NCBI GenBank assembly: GCA_964463135.1
Contig: CAYXBA010000009.1
Coordinates: 62,001 to 126,000 of the forward strand
Reading direction: 5' to 3'
DNA length: 64,000 nucleotides
Origin: UBA6898 sp964463135
GTDB taxonomy: Bacteria > Nitrospirota > Thermodesulfovibrionia > Thermodesulfovibrionales > UBA6898
The notes beneath the pieces were generated by a model that was not told where the DNA came from, searched no databases, and saw only the letters and a list, made by a program, of their open reading frames with translations. Each line of letters opens with the position of its first letter. Position 1 is the stretch's first letter. Position numbers and translations under genes: made by a program. Shown piece by piece: positions 1-8,931 of the stretch.

Positions 1-1373
1 TCGGAGACCGTTATCTTGTCCTTTCTGCCGATCGTCATAAAGAGACGAGCGATGTTGCCGCGCTGTTCAGGAGCTGCGGATTCATTCACGTGCGCAACCT
101 TGGGCTCGCCGTACGCAATACAGAGGGCAGCGGCTGCGATCTCCGCCACACTTGCTTCAGCAGCCAGCGCTTCTATCGTTTTAAGGTAGCCTTCATGCTT
201 TTTCTCGCTGATCATTGCAGCGATCTCTTTGGCAATGCTCTTTTCCTTTGCCTTGAGCACCTCTTTTGAGGTTGGCAGATTTTTCTTGTCGATCGTGGTC
301 TTGGCTGTCCTCTCGATCAGCTTAAGATGGCGGTATTCCCTCGGCGAGACAAGGGTTATGGCAATGCCTGATTTTCCTGCCCTGCCGGTCCTTCCTATTC
401 TGTGGATATAACTTTCGGGATTCTGCGGAATACTGTAGTTGATAACGTGACTGACATTCTTGATATCCAGGCCCCGGGCGGCAACGTCGGTAGCCACCAG
501 GATATCGAGCCTTCCCTTCTTGAACTTCTCCATCACCTCGTCCCGGTGCGCCTGTGTGAAATCGCCATGCAGCGGGCTGGCGCTGTACCCCATCTGCTGC
601 AGTTTCATGGCCACCTCATCCACATCCCTTTTCGTATGGCAGAAAACGATTGCGAGCTGAGGGTCTTCGACGTCGATCAGCCGGGTCAGGGCATTGAGCT
701 TGTCAGCATCCCGCACCTCATAAAAGACCTGCTTAATCTCAGGGACAACGACATCCTTCGGGTTAATCCTGATCTTTTCGGGCGAACGCATGAATTTCTT
801 TGTGATGTTCAGTATCGGAAGGGGCATGGTCGCAGAGAAGAGAAGCGTCTGGCGCTCTGCTGGCGTTGTCTTGAGGATCGTCTCGATATCTTCGATAAAT
901 CCCATATCAAGCATCTCGTCCGCCTCGTCCAGGACAACGATCCGGATGTCAGAAAGGGATAGCGTCTTTCTCTGAATATGGTCAATGATCCTGCCGGGTG
1001 TTCCGACGACAACGTCAACCCCTGCCCTGAGAGTCCTGATCTGGTTATCTATGGATTTCCCGCCGTAAACAGGAAATGCATGGATCTTCTTTCCGCTGCC
1101 GATCCTGTTCATCTCCTGGGCAACCTGCACTGCCAGTTCACGTGTAGGTTCAAGGATAATAGCAAAAGGCTTCTTGCCCCTCTTGGCCATTTCCACAATA
1201 GGGATGCCAAAGGCAGCGGTCTTCCCGGTACCAGTCTGCGCCTGCCCGATAACATCCTTCCCGTCCATGACCAGAGGGATTGCTGAGATCTGTATGGGCG
1301 TCGGTTCCTCAAAGCCGATCTCTGAAACCGTGCGTAATGTCTCCTTGCTGATAGAAAAATCTTCAAATTTCAT
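1..1373 (-). CDS. deaD: DEAD-box ATP-dependent RNA helicase (3' part beyond window)
   Basis: ATP-driven RNA unwinding in the cytoplasm, typically for ribosome assembly and RNA turnover at low temperature. Reading the minus strand from the ATG at 1373 gives, in order, the Q motif (FEEPTPIQ), motif I AQTGTGKT, motif Ia PTRELAVQ, motif II DEAD, motif III SAT, and motif VI HRIGRTGRAG. After the helicase core the reading frame continues into what looks like the start of a DbpA-type C-terminal RNA-binding domain and runs off the window edge, so the C-terminus is not seen. A modest ribosome binding site (AAGGAT) lies upstream. All plus-strand reading frames here are antisense shadows. The family is certain; the choice between DeaD, CshA and DbpA names is less so. 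Confidence 0.93.
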   Translation of the reverse strand, partial: MKFEDFSISKETLRTVSEIGFEEPTPIQISAIPLVMDGKDVIGQAQTGTGKTAAFGIPIVEMAKRGKKPFAIILEPTRELAVQVAQEMNRIGSGKKIHAFPVYGGKSIDNQIRTLRAGVDVVVGTPGRIIDHIQRKTLSLSDIRIVVLDEADEMLDMGFIEDIETILKTTPAERQTLLFSATMPLPILNITKKFMRSPEKIRINPKDVVVPEIKQVFYEVRDADKLNALTRLIDVEDPQLAIVFCHTKRDVDEVAMKLQQMGYSASPLHGDFTQAHRDEVMEKFKKGRLDILVATDVAARGLDIKNVSHVINYSIPQNPESYIHRIGRTGRAGKSGIAITLVSPREYRHLKLIERTAKTTIDKKNLPTSKEVLKAKEKSIAKEIAAMISEKKHEGYLKTIEALAAEASVAEIAAAALCIAYGEPKVAHVNESAAPEQRGNIARLFMTIGRKDKITVS

Positions 1374-1411
1374 GTTCTGTATCCTTTCTTAGCAATCTAT
1401 ACTGCCGTGGT

Positions 1412-1573
1412 TCATAATTTCAGCTTCACAAATAATACAGGTTTCACGCTCAATTCCTGCGTTGTTATCCCAACATGCAGATGGGTTCCTGTTGATCTTC
1501 CCGTTGAACAGACAAAGCCGATGACATCGCCTTTTGAAACACTTTTTCCAAACTTGCAAATAATTTTCTCAGC
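1412..1573 (-). pseudogene. Peptidase M23 (LytM) C-terminal remnant
   Basis: Directly after the dus stop codon, and in the same frame, the minus strand encodes about 53 residues ending at a TGA at 1412. They contain GKSVSKGDVIGFVCSTGRST followed by GTHLHVGI. That is the C-terminal end of a LytM/M23 metallopeptidase domain, including its HxH zinc-ligand motif (here HLH). There is no start codon, no signal peptide and no N-terminal half of the domain. I read it as a decayed gene fragment left by a deletion or rearrangement. The window holds an intact M23 gene at 24236-25075 with a similar segment (GDIIGYIGSTGNSTGPHVHY), so the fragment is not a direct copy of it. Confidence 0.7.
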
Positions 1574-2611
1574 TTAACTGGTAAGGGCAAATCCTTCGTA
1601 ATGACCCTCCTGATGGCTGTACGCATAGGTCCGCACAGACTCCATCAGGCCCAGCATCTCTTCCCGCGTATCGGCCTTGAATGCGCGATCTTTAAGTTGC
1701 CTTACTTCATGAAGCCCCTTCACATACCAGGCGAAGAGCTTGCGAAAAAGGATCACTCCTCTTTTGTCGCCGTAGAAATCACAGTTAAGATTCAGGTGGC
1801 GAAGCATGGTATCTGCCAGCTCATCGGGCCCCGGCCGTTCCGGAATGACGCCTTTTTCGAGATAAGCCATGGCGTCCCTGAATATCCATGGATTGCCAAG
1901 AGATCCCCGGGCAATGGCAACCGCATCGCAACCTGTTTCATCGAACAGTTTTTTTATGAGCTGAGGGGAAAGTGCATCGCCGCTCGCTATGACCGGGATC
2001 GAGACCGCTTCTTTCACCTGCCTGATGATATTGTAGTCAACTCTTCCGCTATATCCCTGTTCCCTTGTCCTGCCGTGAAGTGTCAGGCCGCTGATGCCCG
2101 CATCCTCGGCATAGCGGGCTACATCGCAGGCATTCACCGAATTACTGCTCCAGCCGGCCCTGATCTTTACGGTTATTGGCAGATCAGTATGTCCCACCAT
2201 GGCCTTCAGCAGGGTATGCACCTTTTTGGGGTCCTTCAGAAGACTTGCACCCTTCCCTTTTTTTATAACCTTGTCGACCGGACAGGCTGCATTAAGGTCC
2301 AGGATGTCAAAGCCCTGCGGCAGGACCTTGTCCATTGCCTTGAGAAGAGACTCAGGCTCGTGTCCGAGCAGCTGTGCTCCCAGCGGGCGGTCTTCAAGGC
2401 AGGAGCTGAGCATACGACCGGTCTTGCCTGACTGATGGACGATCGAGCGGGCTGATATCATCTCGAGAAATGCAAATTCGCATCCAAGGGAACGGGTAAT
2501 AAGCCGGAACGGAAGGTCTGTTATCCCTGCCATGGGAGCAAGAAGCAGGCGAGACTTGAGCGTTATTGCGCCATTTTTTACCACTTTTAGTATTGTAACT
2601 GACAGCCGCAT
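1574..2611 (-). CDS. dus: tRNA-dihydrouridine synthase (DusB-like)
   Basis: FMN-dependent reduction of uridine to dihydrouridine in tRNA, using NADPH. The protein opens with the TIM-barrel FMN segment LLLAPMAGITDLPFR. It has the active-site cysteine in DLNAACPVDKVIKKGKGASL (the usual NxGCPxxK, here with Ala before Cys) and the later TLHGRTREQGYSG, which carries the conserved HxRTxxQ-type flavin contact. The start is uncertain: 2611 (MRLSVTILK) has AGGAG immediately adjacent, 2635 (MPLLHRQE) lies further out, and the frame is open to 2728. About 345 aa from 2611, normal for the family. It is followed in frame by an M23 fragment. Divergent from the exported protein starting at 2713. Confidence 0.92.
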   Translation of the reverse strand: MRLSVTILKVVKNGAITLKSRLLLAPMAGITDLPFRLITRSLGCEFAFLEMISARSIVHQSGKTGRMLSSCLEDRPLGAQLLGHEPESLLKAMDKVLPQGFDILDLNAACPVDKVIKKGKGASLLKDPKKVHTLLKAMVGHTDLPITVKIRAGWSSNSVNACDVARYAEDAGISGLTLHGRTREQGYSGRVDYNIIRQVKEAVSIPVIASGDALSPQLIKKLFDETGCDAVAIARGSLGNPWIFRDAMAYLEKGVIPERPGPDELADTMLRHLNLNCDFYGDKRGVILFRKLFAWYVKGLHEVRQLKDRAFKADTREEMLGLMESVRTYAYSHQEGHYEGFALTS

Positions 2612-2712
2612 CTCCTGTCGATGTAAAAGCGGCATGAAACTTTTCTTTTGCTCCTGAGTTGAAATAGTACCAGGGTGTGATAATCTAAATGAAACCCTCA
2701 AGGAGGTTTTAT

Positions 2713-3381
2713 ATGAATAGGAAATCATTCATCTCTTTCTTCGTTGTACTCCTGTTGCTTGTCATGGCGGACATCAGCATGGCAGGCGTAAATGTCAATG
2801 TCAACATCGGGCCTCCGCCGGTTTATACTTTTGCCGCACCGCCTGAACTGGTCGTTATACCGAACACGTATGTCTATTTCGCTCCCGGCGTGGACATGGA
2901 CATCGTCTTTTATCACGGGTACTGGTACCGCCCATACAATGGATATTGGTACAGGGGCAATGGGTACAACGGCCCATGGCATCACATTGGCAGGGAAAGA
3001 GTGCCCCGGCACGTCATAAATCTGCCGCCTGATTACCGGCGCAGCTATGGCGGCAATCCCCATATTCCTTACGGTCATGTACATAACAACTGGAATCGGT
3101 GGGAACGGGAACGGTACTGGGACAAGAGGCAGTGGAAGCACGATCAAAATGAATGGAAACATGAACGCCACGATGCCAGACGTGATCACCGTCAGGATAT
3201 GCGGGGGGAGCAGCACAACAGGCAGCAGGACGGGCGCGACCATCGCAAGGATGTGAGTCAGGACAGAAGACAGGACCATCGGGAAATAAAACAGGACAAA
3301 AGAGGACATGCTCAGGAGAAAAATTCTGCGAAACAGCGTCCAAAAGGCGAAGGCAAAGAAAAGAAGCAGAACGAACGATAA
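2713..3381 (+). CDS. Exported protein with charged His/Arg/Asp-rich tail
   Basis: Function unknown. The start at 2713 is set by AAGGAGG seven bases upstream; an upstream in-frame Met at 2689 lacks a binding site. The 222-residue product has a signal peptide (MNRKSFISFFVVLLLLVMAD..AMA). A Tyr/Trp/Gly-rich central domain follows (PPPVYTFAAPPELVVIPNTY, then FYHGYWYRPYNGYWYRGNGY), and the final 80 residues are very polar, rich in H, R, D, K and Q. The central part resembles small periplasmic or outer-membrane proteins found in Geobacter-like and Nitrospirota genomes and annotated only as hypothetical. The tail could bind metal or nucleic acid, but that is speculation. A terminator-like hairpin follows. 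Confidence 0.8.
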   Translation: MNRKSFISFFVVLLLLVMADISMAGVNVNVNIGPPPVYTFAAPPELVVIPNTYVYFAPGVDMDIVFYHGYWYRPYNGYWYRGNGYNGPWHHIGRERVPRHVINLPPDYRRSYGGNPHIPYGHVHNNWNRWERERYWDKRQWKHDQNEWKHERHDARRDHRQDMRGEQHNRQQDGRDHRKDVSQDRRQDHREIKQDKRGHAQEKNSAKQRPKGEGKEKKQNER

Positions 3382-3408
3382 CGTTTAGCCTAAGTCTGAT
3401 AAGTAGAG

Positions 3409-3446
3409 AACGGGCAGCTTACAATCAGGTGATCTGCCCGTTTCTT
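3409..3446. terminator. Bidirectional rho-independent terminator
   Basis: Inverted repeat AACGGGCAG / CTGCCCGTTT with a 16-base loop, followed on the plus strand by TCTTTT. It sits between two convergent genes (exported protein ending 3381 and aroF ending 3468) and can serve both. Confidence 0.75.
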
Positions 3447-3467
3447 TTACCCCCTTGCGGTCCTGGG

Positions 3468-4493
3468 TTATTGCCGCAGCTTGCTATTCATAAAGTCAAT
3501 AAGCAACTCCATCTGCTTCTTCAGTTTTTCAAACCCCTTGAACGTCAGAGACTGAGGCCCGTCCGAGAGGGCATGTTCAGGGTCAGGATGGACCTCAACC
3601 ATGATTCCATGAGAGCCAACCACAGCAGCGGCAAGAGACAGGGGACTCACCAGACTCCTTTTGCCGGTCGCATGACTCGGGTCAAAGATGACCGGCAGAT
3701 GACAGCTTTCTGCAACAAGCGGAATGACCGAAAGGTCCGAAGTATTTCTCGTGGCAGTCTCGAAGGTCCTGATGCCGCGCTCACAGAGAATGACATCCGT
3801 ATTGCCTTCCAGAAGGATATATTCAGCTGATGCCAGCCATTCCTCGACCGTTGCCGACAAGCCCCTCTTCAGGATCACCGGTCTTTTTGTTCTTCCTGCT
3901 TCGCGCAGTAGATCAAAGTTCTGCATATTGCGTGCGCCGATCTGCAGTATGTCAGCCCTTTCCGCAGTCATCCCGACCTGCTCAGGGCTCATCACCTCGG
4001 TAGCGATCAGAATACCGACTTCCTTTCTTACTTCGTCAAGAAGCTCTATGCCCAGCTCACGCAGTCCCTGGAAACTGTGCGGGCTCGTCCGGGGCTTGTA
4101 AGCGCCCGCCCGAAGCACAGGAACCCCGAGCTTCTTCAGGAACCTGGCAGTCTTGAAAATCTGCTCCCTGTTTTCAATAGCGCAGGGACCTGCGATAAAC
4201 AGAAACGGCGATCTGCCGCCGATCTTCACGTCCCTGGAGAGTTTGATGACCGTGTCCGACGGATGGAAATCCCTGCTTACCAGTTTATAGGGCTTGGTCA
4301 CATGAATGATCTCAAGTATCCCCTTTAATGTCCTGATCGGACCGTCGTCGATCCAGGACTGGTTGCCGATGATGCCGATGGCCGTACGTTCTGCTCCCGG
4401 TATGGCCACAGGCTTAAAGCCCATGCTCCTGATCGTACTCTTTACCTTCTGCATGTCTTTTTCCGTTGCCGAATGATGCATTACGATAAGCAT
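3468..4493 (-). CDS. aroF: 3-deoxy-7-phosphoheptulonate synthase (DAHP synthase)
   Basis: First step of the shikimate pathway: condenses phosphoenolpyruvate with erythrose 4-phosphate. The 341-residue protein has an N-terminal ferredoxin-like regulatory region (about residues 1-70) followed by the class I barrel, with FIAGPCAIENREQ, LRAGAYKPRTSPHSFQGL, ILKRGLSATVEEWL and the metal-site region VIFDPSHATGKR. This is the Thermotoga/Bacillus-like type with a fused N-terminal domain that in relatives mediates feedback inhibition by aromatic amino acids. The ATG at 4493 is preceded by AAAGGAGA. It stands alone, not in a visible aro operon. Confidence 0.95.
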   Translation of the reverse strand: MLIVMHHSATEKDMQKVKSTIRSMGFKPVAIPGAERTAIGIIGNQSWIDDGPIRTLKGILEIIHVTKPYKLVSRDFHPSDTVIKLSRDVKIGGRSPFLFIAGPCAIENREQIFKTARFLKKLGVPVLRAGAYKPRTSPHSFQGLRELGIELLDEVRKEVGILIATEVMSPEQVGMTAERADILQIGARNMQNFDLLREAGRTKRPVILKRGLSATVEEWLASAEYILLEGNTDVILCERGIRTFETATRNTSDLSVIPLVAESCHLPVIFDPSHATGKRSLVSPLSLAAAVVGSHGIMVEVHPDPEHALSDGPQSLTFKGFEKLKKQMELLIDFMNSKLRQ

Positions 4494-4740
4494 GATTGGA
4501 TCTCCTTTTGATCAGCTCTATTCGTAACTACACAGGCAGATAGTCCGTTAGGAGTTTAGTCCATAAACAATTATAAATAACCAGTAAATACTGCCTTGGC
4601 CCCATAATTTCGGCCATCTCACACTAATAGCCTCTTTCGCCTGAACACCAGATAGTCTATCGGCATAAACAACCTGTATAGTTGGCTCTATTCTATGAAA
4701 AGGCTGTCCCAAATATCAATGAGGCGTTCCATTCCTGTGG

Positions 4741-4746
4741 TATAAT
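4741..4746 (+). promoter_or_regulatory. -10 box TATAAT abutting the start codon
   Basis: Perfect TATAAT whose last base is seven bases before the ATG at 4753, so the predicted transcription start coincides with the start codon. No Shine-Dalgarno is present and no convincing -35 is seen. Suggests a leaderless mRNA. Confidence 0.5.
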
Positions 4747-4752
4747 TCAACA

Positions 4753-6852
4753 ATGTCCATGAGGCGTTTGTTCCTTTTTCTCTTCATTCTTATTGGTTTT
4801 TTTGTCATGTACGGTCCCAGTCATGGGATTGCATCCGGCACTGAGCGCGAAACCGAGCTTTTCAATAAGGGGTATGAATACCTCTTCTCCTACAAACCCG
4901 ATAAGGCAGCCGAAACATTCCGGACCTTCTTAAAGGAATTTCCTGACAGCTCTGCACGGGATGCTGCCATGTTCTGGCTCGGCAAAACGCTTATCAGCAT
5001 GAAATTGTACAGTGAGGCTGAACTGACCTTTCAGGCAATACAAAAGGAATTTCCGGACAGTCCGTTCATAGCCTTCATTGAGATCGAAATGAAAGAGATC
5101 ATACGGGTTCGCTCTGCAGAGAGCGGCAAAGACCCTGCCAAAGCTGCAGACCTTCAGAAGGATATTGTATCCAAACAGTCGGCTGAGAAAAAGACCGGCG
5201 CGCCTGATAGCAAACCGGCGCAGCCGGCTGATGAAATAGAAAAGATCGAGGCCCTGCTGGCTGAGGAGCGCAGGACGAATCATGATCACCAGCTCCGGAT
5301 AGCGGATCTTGAGTCCCGGGAGGCACAGCTCCGCAAGCAGAAAGACGAGCTGGAAGCCCGGATCACCGGACTCTCAGAGCTCGAGAAAAAACTCAAAGAC
5401 GCAACAGATGAAAGGGACCGTCTCATAACCCGGTTGGCGCAGATGAATACGGTCAAAAGCCGTCAGGAGAAGGATGTCGCTGAGGGGGGCCAGACAGGCG
5501 GGCTGGAAAAAATCATCGACAGCGGATCTGGGGAGGCCATGAGGCTCAGGCTCTCTCAGCTGGAGGTCCTGACTGAAGATCAGGGCAAGGAACTGTCACG
5601 CGCCAGAGAGGAGCAGGAACACCTGAAGCAGCTTATCGCCGCGGAGAAGAAATCTTCTGCTGAACTGAAAAATGACCTGACCCGTTCGAAAGAACGGGAG
5701 CAGGAATTCAAAACAGTCCTTGCCAGGACTGAAGAGAAACAGAAATCCTCAGGAGAAAAGGCAGATGGGAGCATCTCATCGCTCAAAGAACAGGAGAAAA
5801 TGACCGCAGAGATCCAGCAGTTGAGGGGCCAGGTGAGCCAACTGGATATCGACAAGAAAATGCTTTCTGAAAAAGTCGCGGATATGGAACTGCAGGCCGA
5901 GCAGAGGATAAGAGACATGAAGATCCTGAATTCCTATCTCACCAGGCTCATGTTCGATAAGAAGGAGCCCGGGCCGAAGAAACCTGATGTCAATGCATCA
6001 ATCGAAAAAGACCAGTTAAAGGCTTCGCTTAACGAAGAGATGCGAACCAGTGCAGAGCTGAGAAAACAGCTTGCAGACATGGTGGGGCAGCGCACAGCAG
6101 GAGAGAGAACTGCGCGTGAAGGGTTGCCTCTGCCTCAGCCGGCTGCATCACCAATAGTGCGGATCCTGGATCGGGAGTATTCGCTTTCGCAGATCATTGA
6201 CTATCAGGCCAACGCCCTGCTCACCGTAAGACGGATGGGCATTGAAGATCCTGTCTGGCGCGTGAATAATCCCCTTGACGACTTTCTGACAGAAGAGCTT
6301 TTGGGAGAGGCAGCAAAAAAAGCAAACATGACGGTCGACGCGAAGAAACAGAAGGAAATGATCGAGCGGTATAAACTCAGCCCTGAGGAGGCTTCCTATC
6401 TCGAAAGGATCATGCGCATCGGCAGATATATTGATACGCGGTATGTTGATGTCCCGTCGCAGCAGTGGATAGATGTATTATCGGTTGAGTACAAGCCGGG
6501 AAATGCCGCATTAAAGACGGTCCGCGCTACGGATCTTCAGAAGGCAGCAAGGGAAAACATATCATTTAAGGAGATCGCCAGGAAATATCCTGACGGCCTC
6601 AAATTCTTCCGTCTTACACCCCAGGAGTTCAGCACCCGGTTCAAGGACAAGAGTCAGATCCTTCAGAAGCTTAATTTCATGAACGAAGAGACCGTGGTGA
6701 TGTGGTCTGATCGCGGCTATATGCTGATCAAGCCGATCTCCAGCCGCACACCATTCAACCCGCTTGAAGACCTTACCCCTGAGAGAAAACAGCGTCTGCA
6801 GGCATTCCTTCTGCAGCATATTGCAGAGCTGCGGAAATCAGCAGCGAATTAA
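4753..6852 (+). CDS. Exported TPR / coiled-coil protein with SurA-like C-terminus
   Basis: Periplasmic 699-residue protein of unknown function. It has an N-terminal signal peptide, then a YbgF/BamD-like tetratricopeptide segment (about residues 36-115: two repeats with LFNKGYEYLF..A..FLKEFPDS and a matching second repeat). A long charged coiled coil spans roughly 160-440. The C-terminal 230 residues (from ILDREYSLSQIIDYQANALL) resemble a degenerate SurA/PpiC-type chaperone: helical region, then FKEIARKYPDGLKFFRLTPQ and a closing RKQRLQAFLLQHIAELR. No intact prolyl isomerase core is recognisable. Domain order suggests an envelope scaffold or folding helper. No SD is present and a -10 box abuts the ATG, so translation is probably leaderless; MRR at 4759 is an alternative start. 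Confidence 0.82.
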   Translation: MSMRRLFLFLFILIGFFVMYGPSHGIASGTERETELFNKGYEYLFSYKPDKAAETFRTFLKEFPDSSARDAAMFWLGKTLISMKLYSEAELTFQAIQKEFPDSPFIAFIEIEMKEIIRVRSAESGKDPAKAADLQKDIVSKQSAEKKTGAPDSKPAQPADEIEKIEALLAEERRTNHDHQLRIADLESREAQLRKQKDELEARITGLSELEKKLKDATDERDRLITRLAQMNTVKSRQEKDVAEGGQTGGLEKIIDSGSGEAMRLRLSQLEVLTEDQGKELSRAREEQEHLKQLIAAEKKSSAELKNDLTRSKEREQEFKTVLARTEEKQKSSGEKADGSISSLKEQEKMTAEIQQLRGQVSQLDIDKKMLSEKVADMELQAEQRIRDMKILNSYLTRLMFDKKEPGPKKPDVNASIEKDQLKASLNEEMRTSAELRKQLADMVGQRTAGERTAREGLPLPQPAASPIVRILDREYSLSQIIDYQANALLTVRRMGIEDPVWRVNNPLDDFLTEELLGEAAKKANMTVDAKKQKEMIERYKLSPEEASYLERIMRIGRYIDTRYVDVPSQQWIDVLSVEYKPGNAALKTVRATDLQKAARENISFKEIARKYPDGLKFFRLTPQEFSTRFKDKSQILQKLNFMNEETVVMWSDRGYMLIKPISSRTPFNPLEDLTPERKQRLQAFLLQHIAELRKSAAN

Positions 6853-8504
6853 ACCAGACCTTTTTTCAGCGCCGCAGCGATGTGGTCAGCGGTCCGAAGA
6901 GCAAGCGCCTGTATGGTCAATGAGGGAGATGCCCCGCATCCCTGGGTCACCAGAACACTGGCATCAGCGATGAACAGATTCCTGATCGCATGACTCCGGC
7001 CCCAGCTGTCCACAACAGAGGTTTTTGGATCGCTGCCCATGCGTGCCGTGCCGCAGGCGTGGGTCGCACTTGAAACATCATATGTCGTGTAGTGGCCCAG
7101 AAGCTTCTCTGCCCCTGATGCCTTTGCCAGCTCCCTGCAGAGGTCAAGCATCACATCCAGTGCCTTATGATCCCCCTCGTCGAGGGCCACATCCACCAGG
7201 GCCTTGGGCATGCCGTACTCATCTTTTTCCTCCGGATCAAGCATCACTCTGTTGGTACGCCGGGGCAGCTGTTCTGCAATACCAAAGACCATGGCATGGG
7301 CACCATAGTATTTCTCGACAAACTGCCGGTGTTTTTTGCCGAATCCCTTGGCTACCTTTATGGCAAAGGAGGCAGGGCCGATAACATTGTCAGGGGCGCC
7401 GCAGGAAGCAAGCGTAAAAGACCTCTCACGGCCCTTCCGGGGATCCGGCGCCGCAAAATCCCATATCTTACTGTCGATCGAAACACCCTGATAGGATTTC
7501 ATCTTTCTGGGGAAGACAAATATCACACCCGTTTCGAGGTTTTCCATAAGGTGGGTCCCCACCACGCCGTGGCGGTTGCAGAGCCCCGCCGGAAACTCTT
7601 TATTGGCCGAGTTGAGCAGGAGTCGCGGCGTCTCGATCGCACCAGCCGCAAGGACCACAACCCTGGACCGTAAACGGGTCTGTCTGCCGGTCAGCCTATC
7701 AGCCACGATCACACCCTCTGCACGTCCTTTTCTGCTGGTCACAATTTTGACCGCCACACAGTTCGGCCGGATCTTCAGCTTGCCGGTCTTTTCAGCAACC
7801 GGCAGCACAGCAATGTCAGTACTGCCCTTGTCGCCGACCATACATCCCAGGGAGCAGAGCTTGCAGTAGATGCACGCAGGCCTCGTGCTTGAAGGTCTGC
7901 TCAGGATGGCCAGCGTGTTCTCCGAAAGTGTCATGCCGAGCTTCCTGCATGCCTCTGCAACGCGGCTGCTGGAGCAGGAGAGCGGATGGGCAGGGTTTGG
8001 ATATGGAGCGGTCCTCGGGAAAAGGGGATGGGGATTTCCGGCAACACCAAGCAGCTCCTCTATTTTCAGATAGTAGGGATCAAGATCAGCATAAGAGATG
8101 GGCCAGTCCTCAGCCATGCCATGTTCTGTTCTCATACGAAAGGCATGCGGCGGGAAACGGTGCGCCTCACCCTGGTAGCGCAGGGTCGTACCCCCTACAC
8201 CGCAGGCACGGTGGTAATCGAACTCCCTCCGGTTCAGGCCTCTTTGGAGAACTGACGAGCTGAGGTGAAAATATGCATCATCGAGCTTCTTCATCGGAGC
8301 GGTATAGGTATCGGGGATATGCTTCAGAAAAGGGTTCTTCAGTTCCCAGTTCGGATCGCTCAAAAAATAATCTTTTGAAGGATCGAAGCGGGGCCCCAGC
8401 TCAAGGAGCAGGACCTTAACACCTGCCATGGCGAGACCAAAAGCGGTCAGCGAGCCGCCGGCTCCCGACCCGACAACTATGACATCCGCGTCATGGGCAT
8501 TCAT
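6849..8504 (-). CDS. GMC-family FAD dehydrogenase, catalytic subunit
   Basis: Oxidises an alcohol or sugar substrate using FAD. The N-terminus has the Rossmann motif VIVVGSGAGGSLTAFGLAMA. Midway there is a cysteine cluster CIYCKLCSLGC, as in the FAD-glucose/gluconate dehydrogenase branch, where related cysteines hold an Fe-S cluster. The C-terminus has THACGTARMGSDPKTSVVDS and the closing GASPSLTIQALALRTADHI. The start at 8504 (MNAHDADV) leaves a 14-base overlap with the upstream subunit 3 gene; in-frame codons run up to 8552. It has no signal peptide of its own and is probably carried across the membrane with its Tat-signal partner. Substrate cannot be told. Overlaps convergently with the gene ending at 6852 by four bases. 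Confidence 0.9.
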   Translation of the reverse strand: MNAHDADVIVVGSGAGGSLTAFGLAMAGVKVLLLELGPRFDPSKDYFLSDPNWELKNPFLKHIPDTYTAPMKKLDDAYFHLSSSVLQRGLNRREFDYHRACGVGGTTLRYQGEAHRFPPHAFRMRTEHGMAEDWPISYADLDPYYLKIEELLGVAGNPHPLFPRTAPYPNPAHPLSCSSSRVAEACRKLGMTLSENTLAILSRPSSTRPACIYCKLCSLGCMVGDKGSTDIAVLPVAEKTGKLKIRPNCVAVKIVTSRKGRAEGVIVADRLTGRQTRLRSRVVVLAAGAIETPRLLLNSANKEFPAGLCNRHGVVGTHLMENLETGVIFVFPRKMKSYQGVSIDSKIWDFAAPDPRKGRERSFTLASCGAPDNVIGPASFAIKVAKGFGKKHRQFVEKYYGAHAMVFGIAEQLPRRTNRVMLDPEEKDEYGMPKALVDVALDEGDHKALDVMLDLCRELAKASGAEKLLGHYTTYDVSSATHACGTARMGSDPKTSVVDSWGRSHAIRNLFIADASVLVTQGCGASPSLTIQALALRTADHIAAALKKGLV

Positions 8505-8919
8505 GATAGCCAGGATATCCCTGCAGAGGCGGCCCTTCATAGCCAACAGCACGCCGCCCCTCTGCAGTGGTGTAGTATGCAGCTGCAGCCCTGTTTCTGA
8601 GCGACAGAAAAAGACTGTTCACGCTTTTGGGCAGGCGTAGTTTCCCTGATTCGAGGTCCCTGACAAGACCGTCTGCATCGAAACCGTCCTGTCTCCGGTA
8701 CGGGGCAAGCACTTTTGCCAAGTCGCCCGCAACGCGGCTGTTAATGTCGCCCTGTTTCAGGGTCACACCCTTTTCAGATCCTTCCAACCCGATAAGGCGG
8801 GGCAGGAGCATTTTGAGAGCATCCGCGTCATCGTCCGACGCAGCACCAAAAGCAGAAGCGGCCTTCCCGTAGAGAAGGCCGCTGATCAGCAGTCCGATAA
8901 ATTCGCGTCTTTCGATCAA
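8491..8919 (-). CDS. Gluconate 2-dehydrogenase subunit 3 family protein (Tat signal)
   Basis: Small partner subunit of a GMC dehydrogenase. The 142-residue product starts with ERREFIGLLISGLLYGKAAS, a twin-arginine signal (RR followed by EFIG and a hydrophobic stretch). The rest (LPRLIGLEGSEKGVTLKQGD, then AAAYYTTAEGRRAVGYEGPP and a final PLQGYPGYHECP) fits the gluconate_2-dh3 family, in which the subunit delivers the catalytic subunit through the Tat system. The start codon is TTG at 8919, with no in-frame ATG upstream. It begins 12 bases after the stop of the last cassette A gene with no terminator between them, so it may be co-transcribed with that cassette. Confidence 0.85.
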   Translation of the reverse strand: MIERREFIGLLISGLLYGKAASAFGAASDDDADALKMLLPRLIGLEGSEKGVTLKQGDINSRVAGDLAKVLAPYRRQDGFDADGLVRDLESGKLRLPKSVNSLFLSLRNRAAAAYYTTAEGRRAVGYEGPPLQGYPGYHECP

Positions 8920-8931
8920 CAGAGACCCAAG

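Noticed and set aside
229..1392. Several plus-strand open frames over the helicase region
   Set aside because: All are antisense to an obvious DEAD-box helicase on the minus strand with every motif in place.
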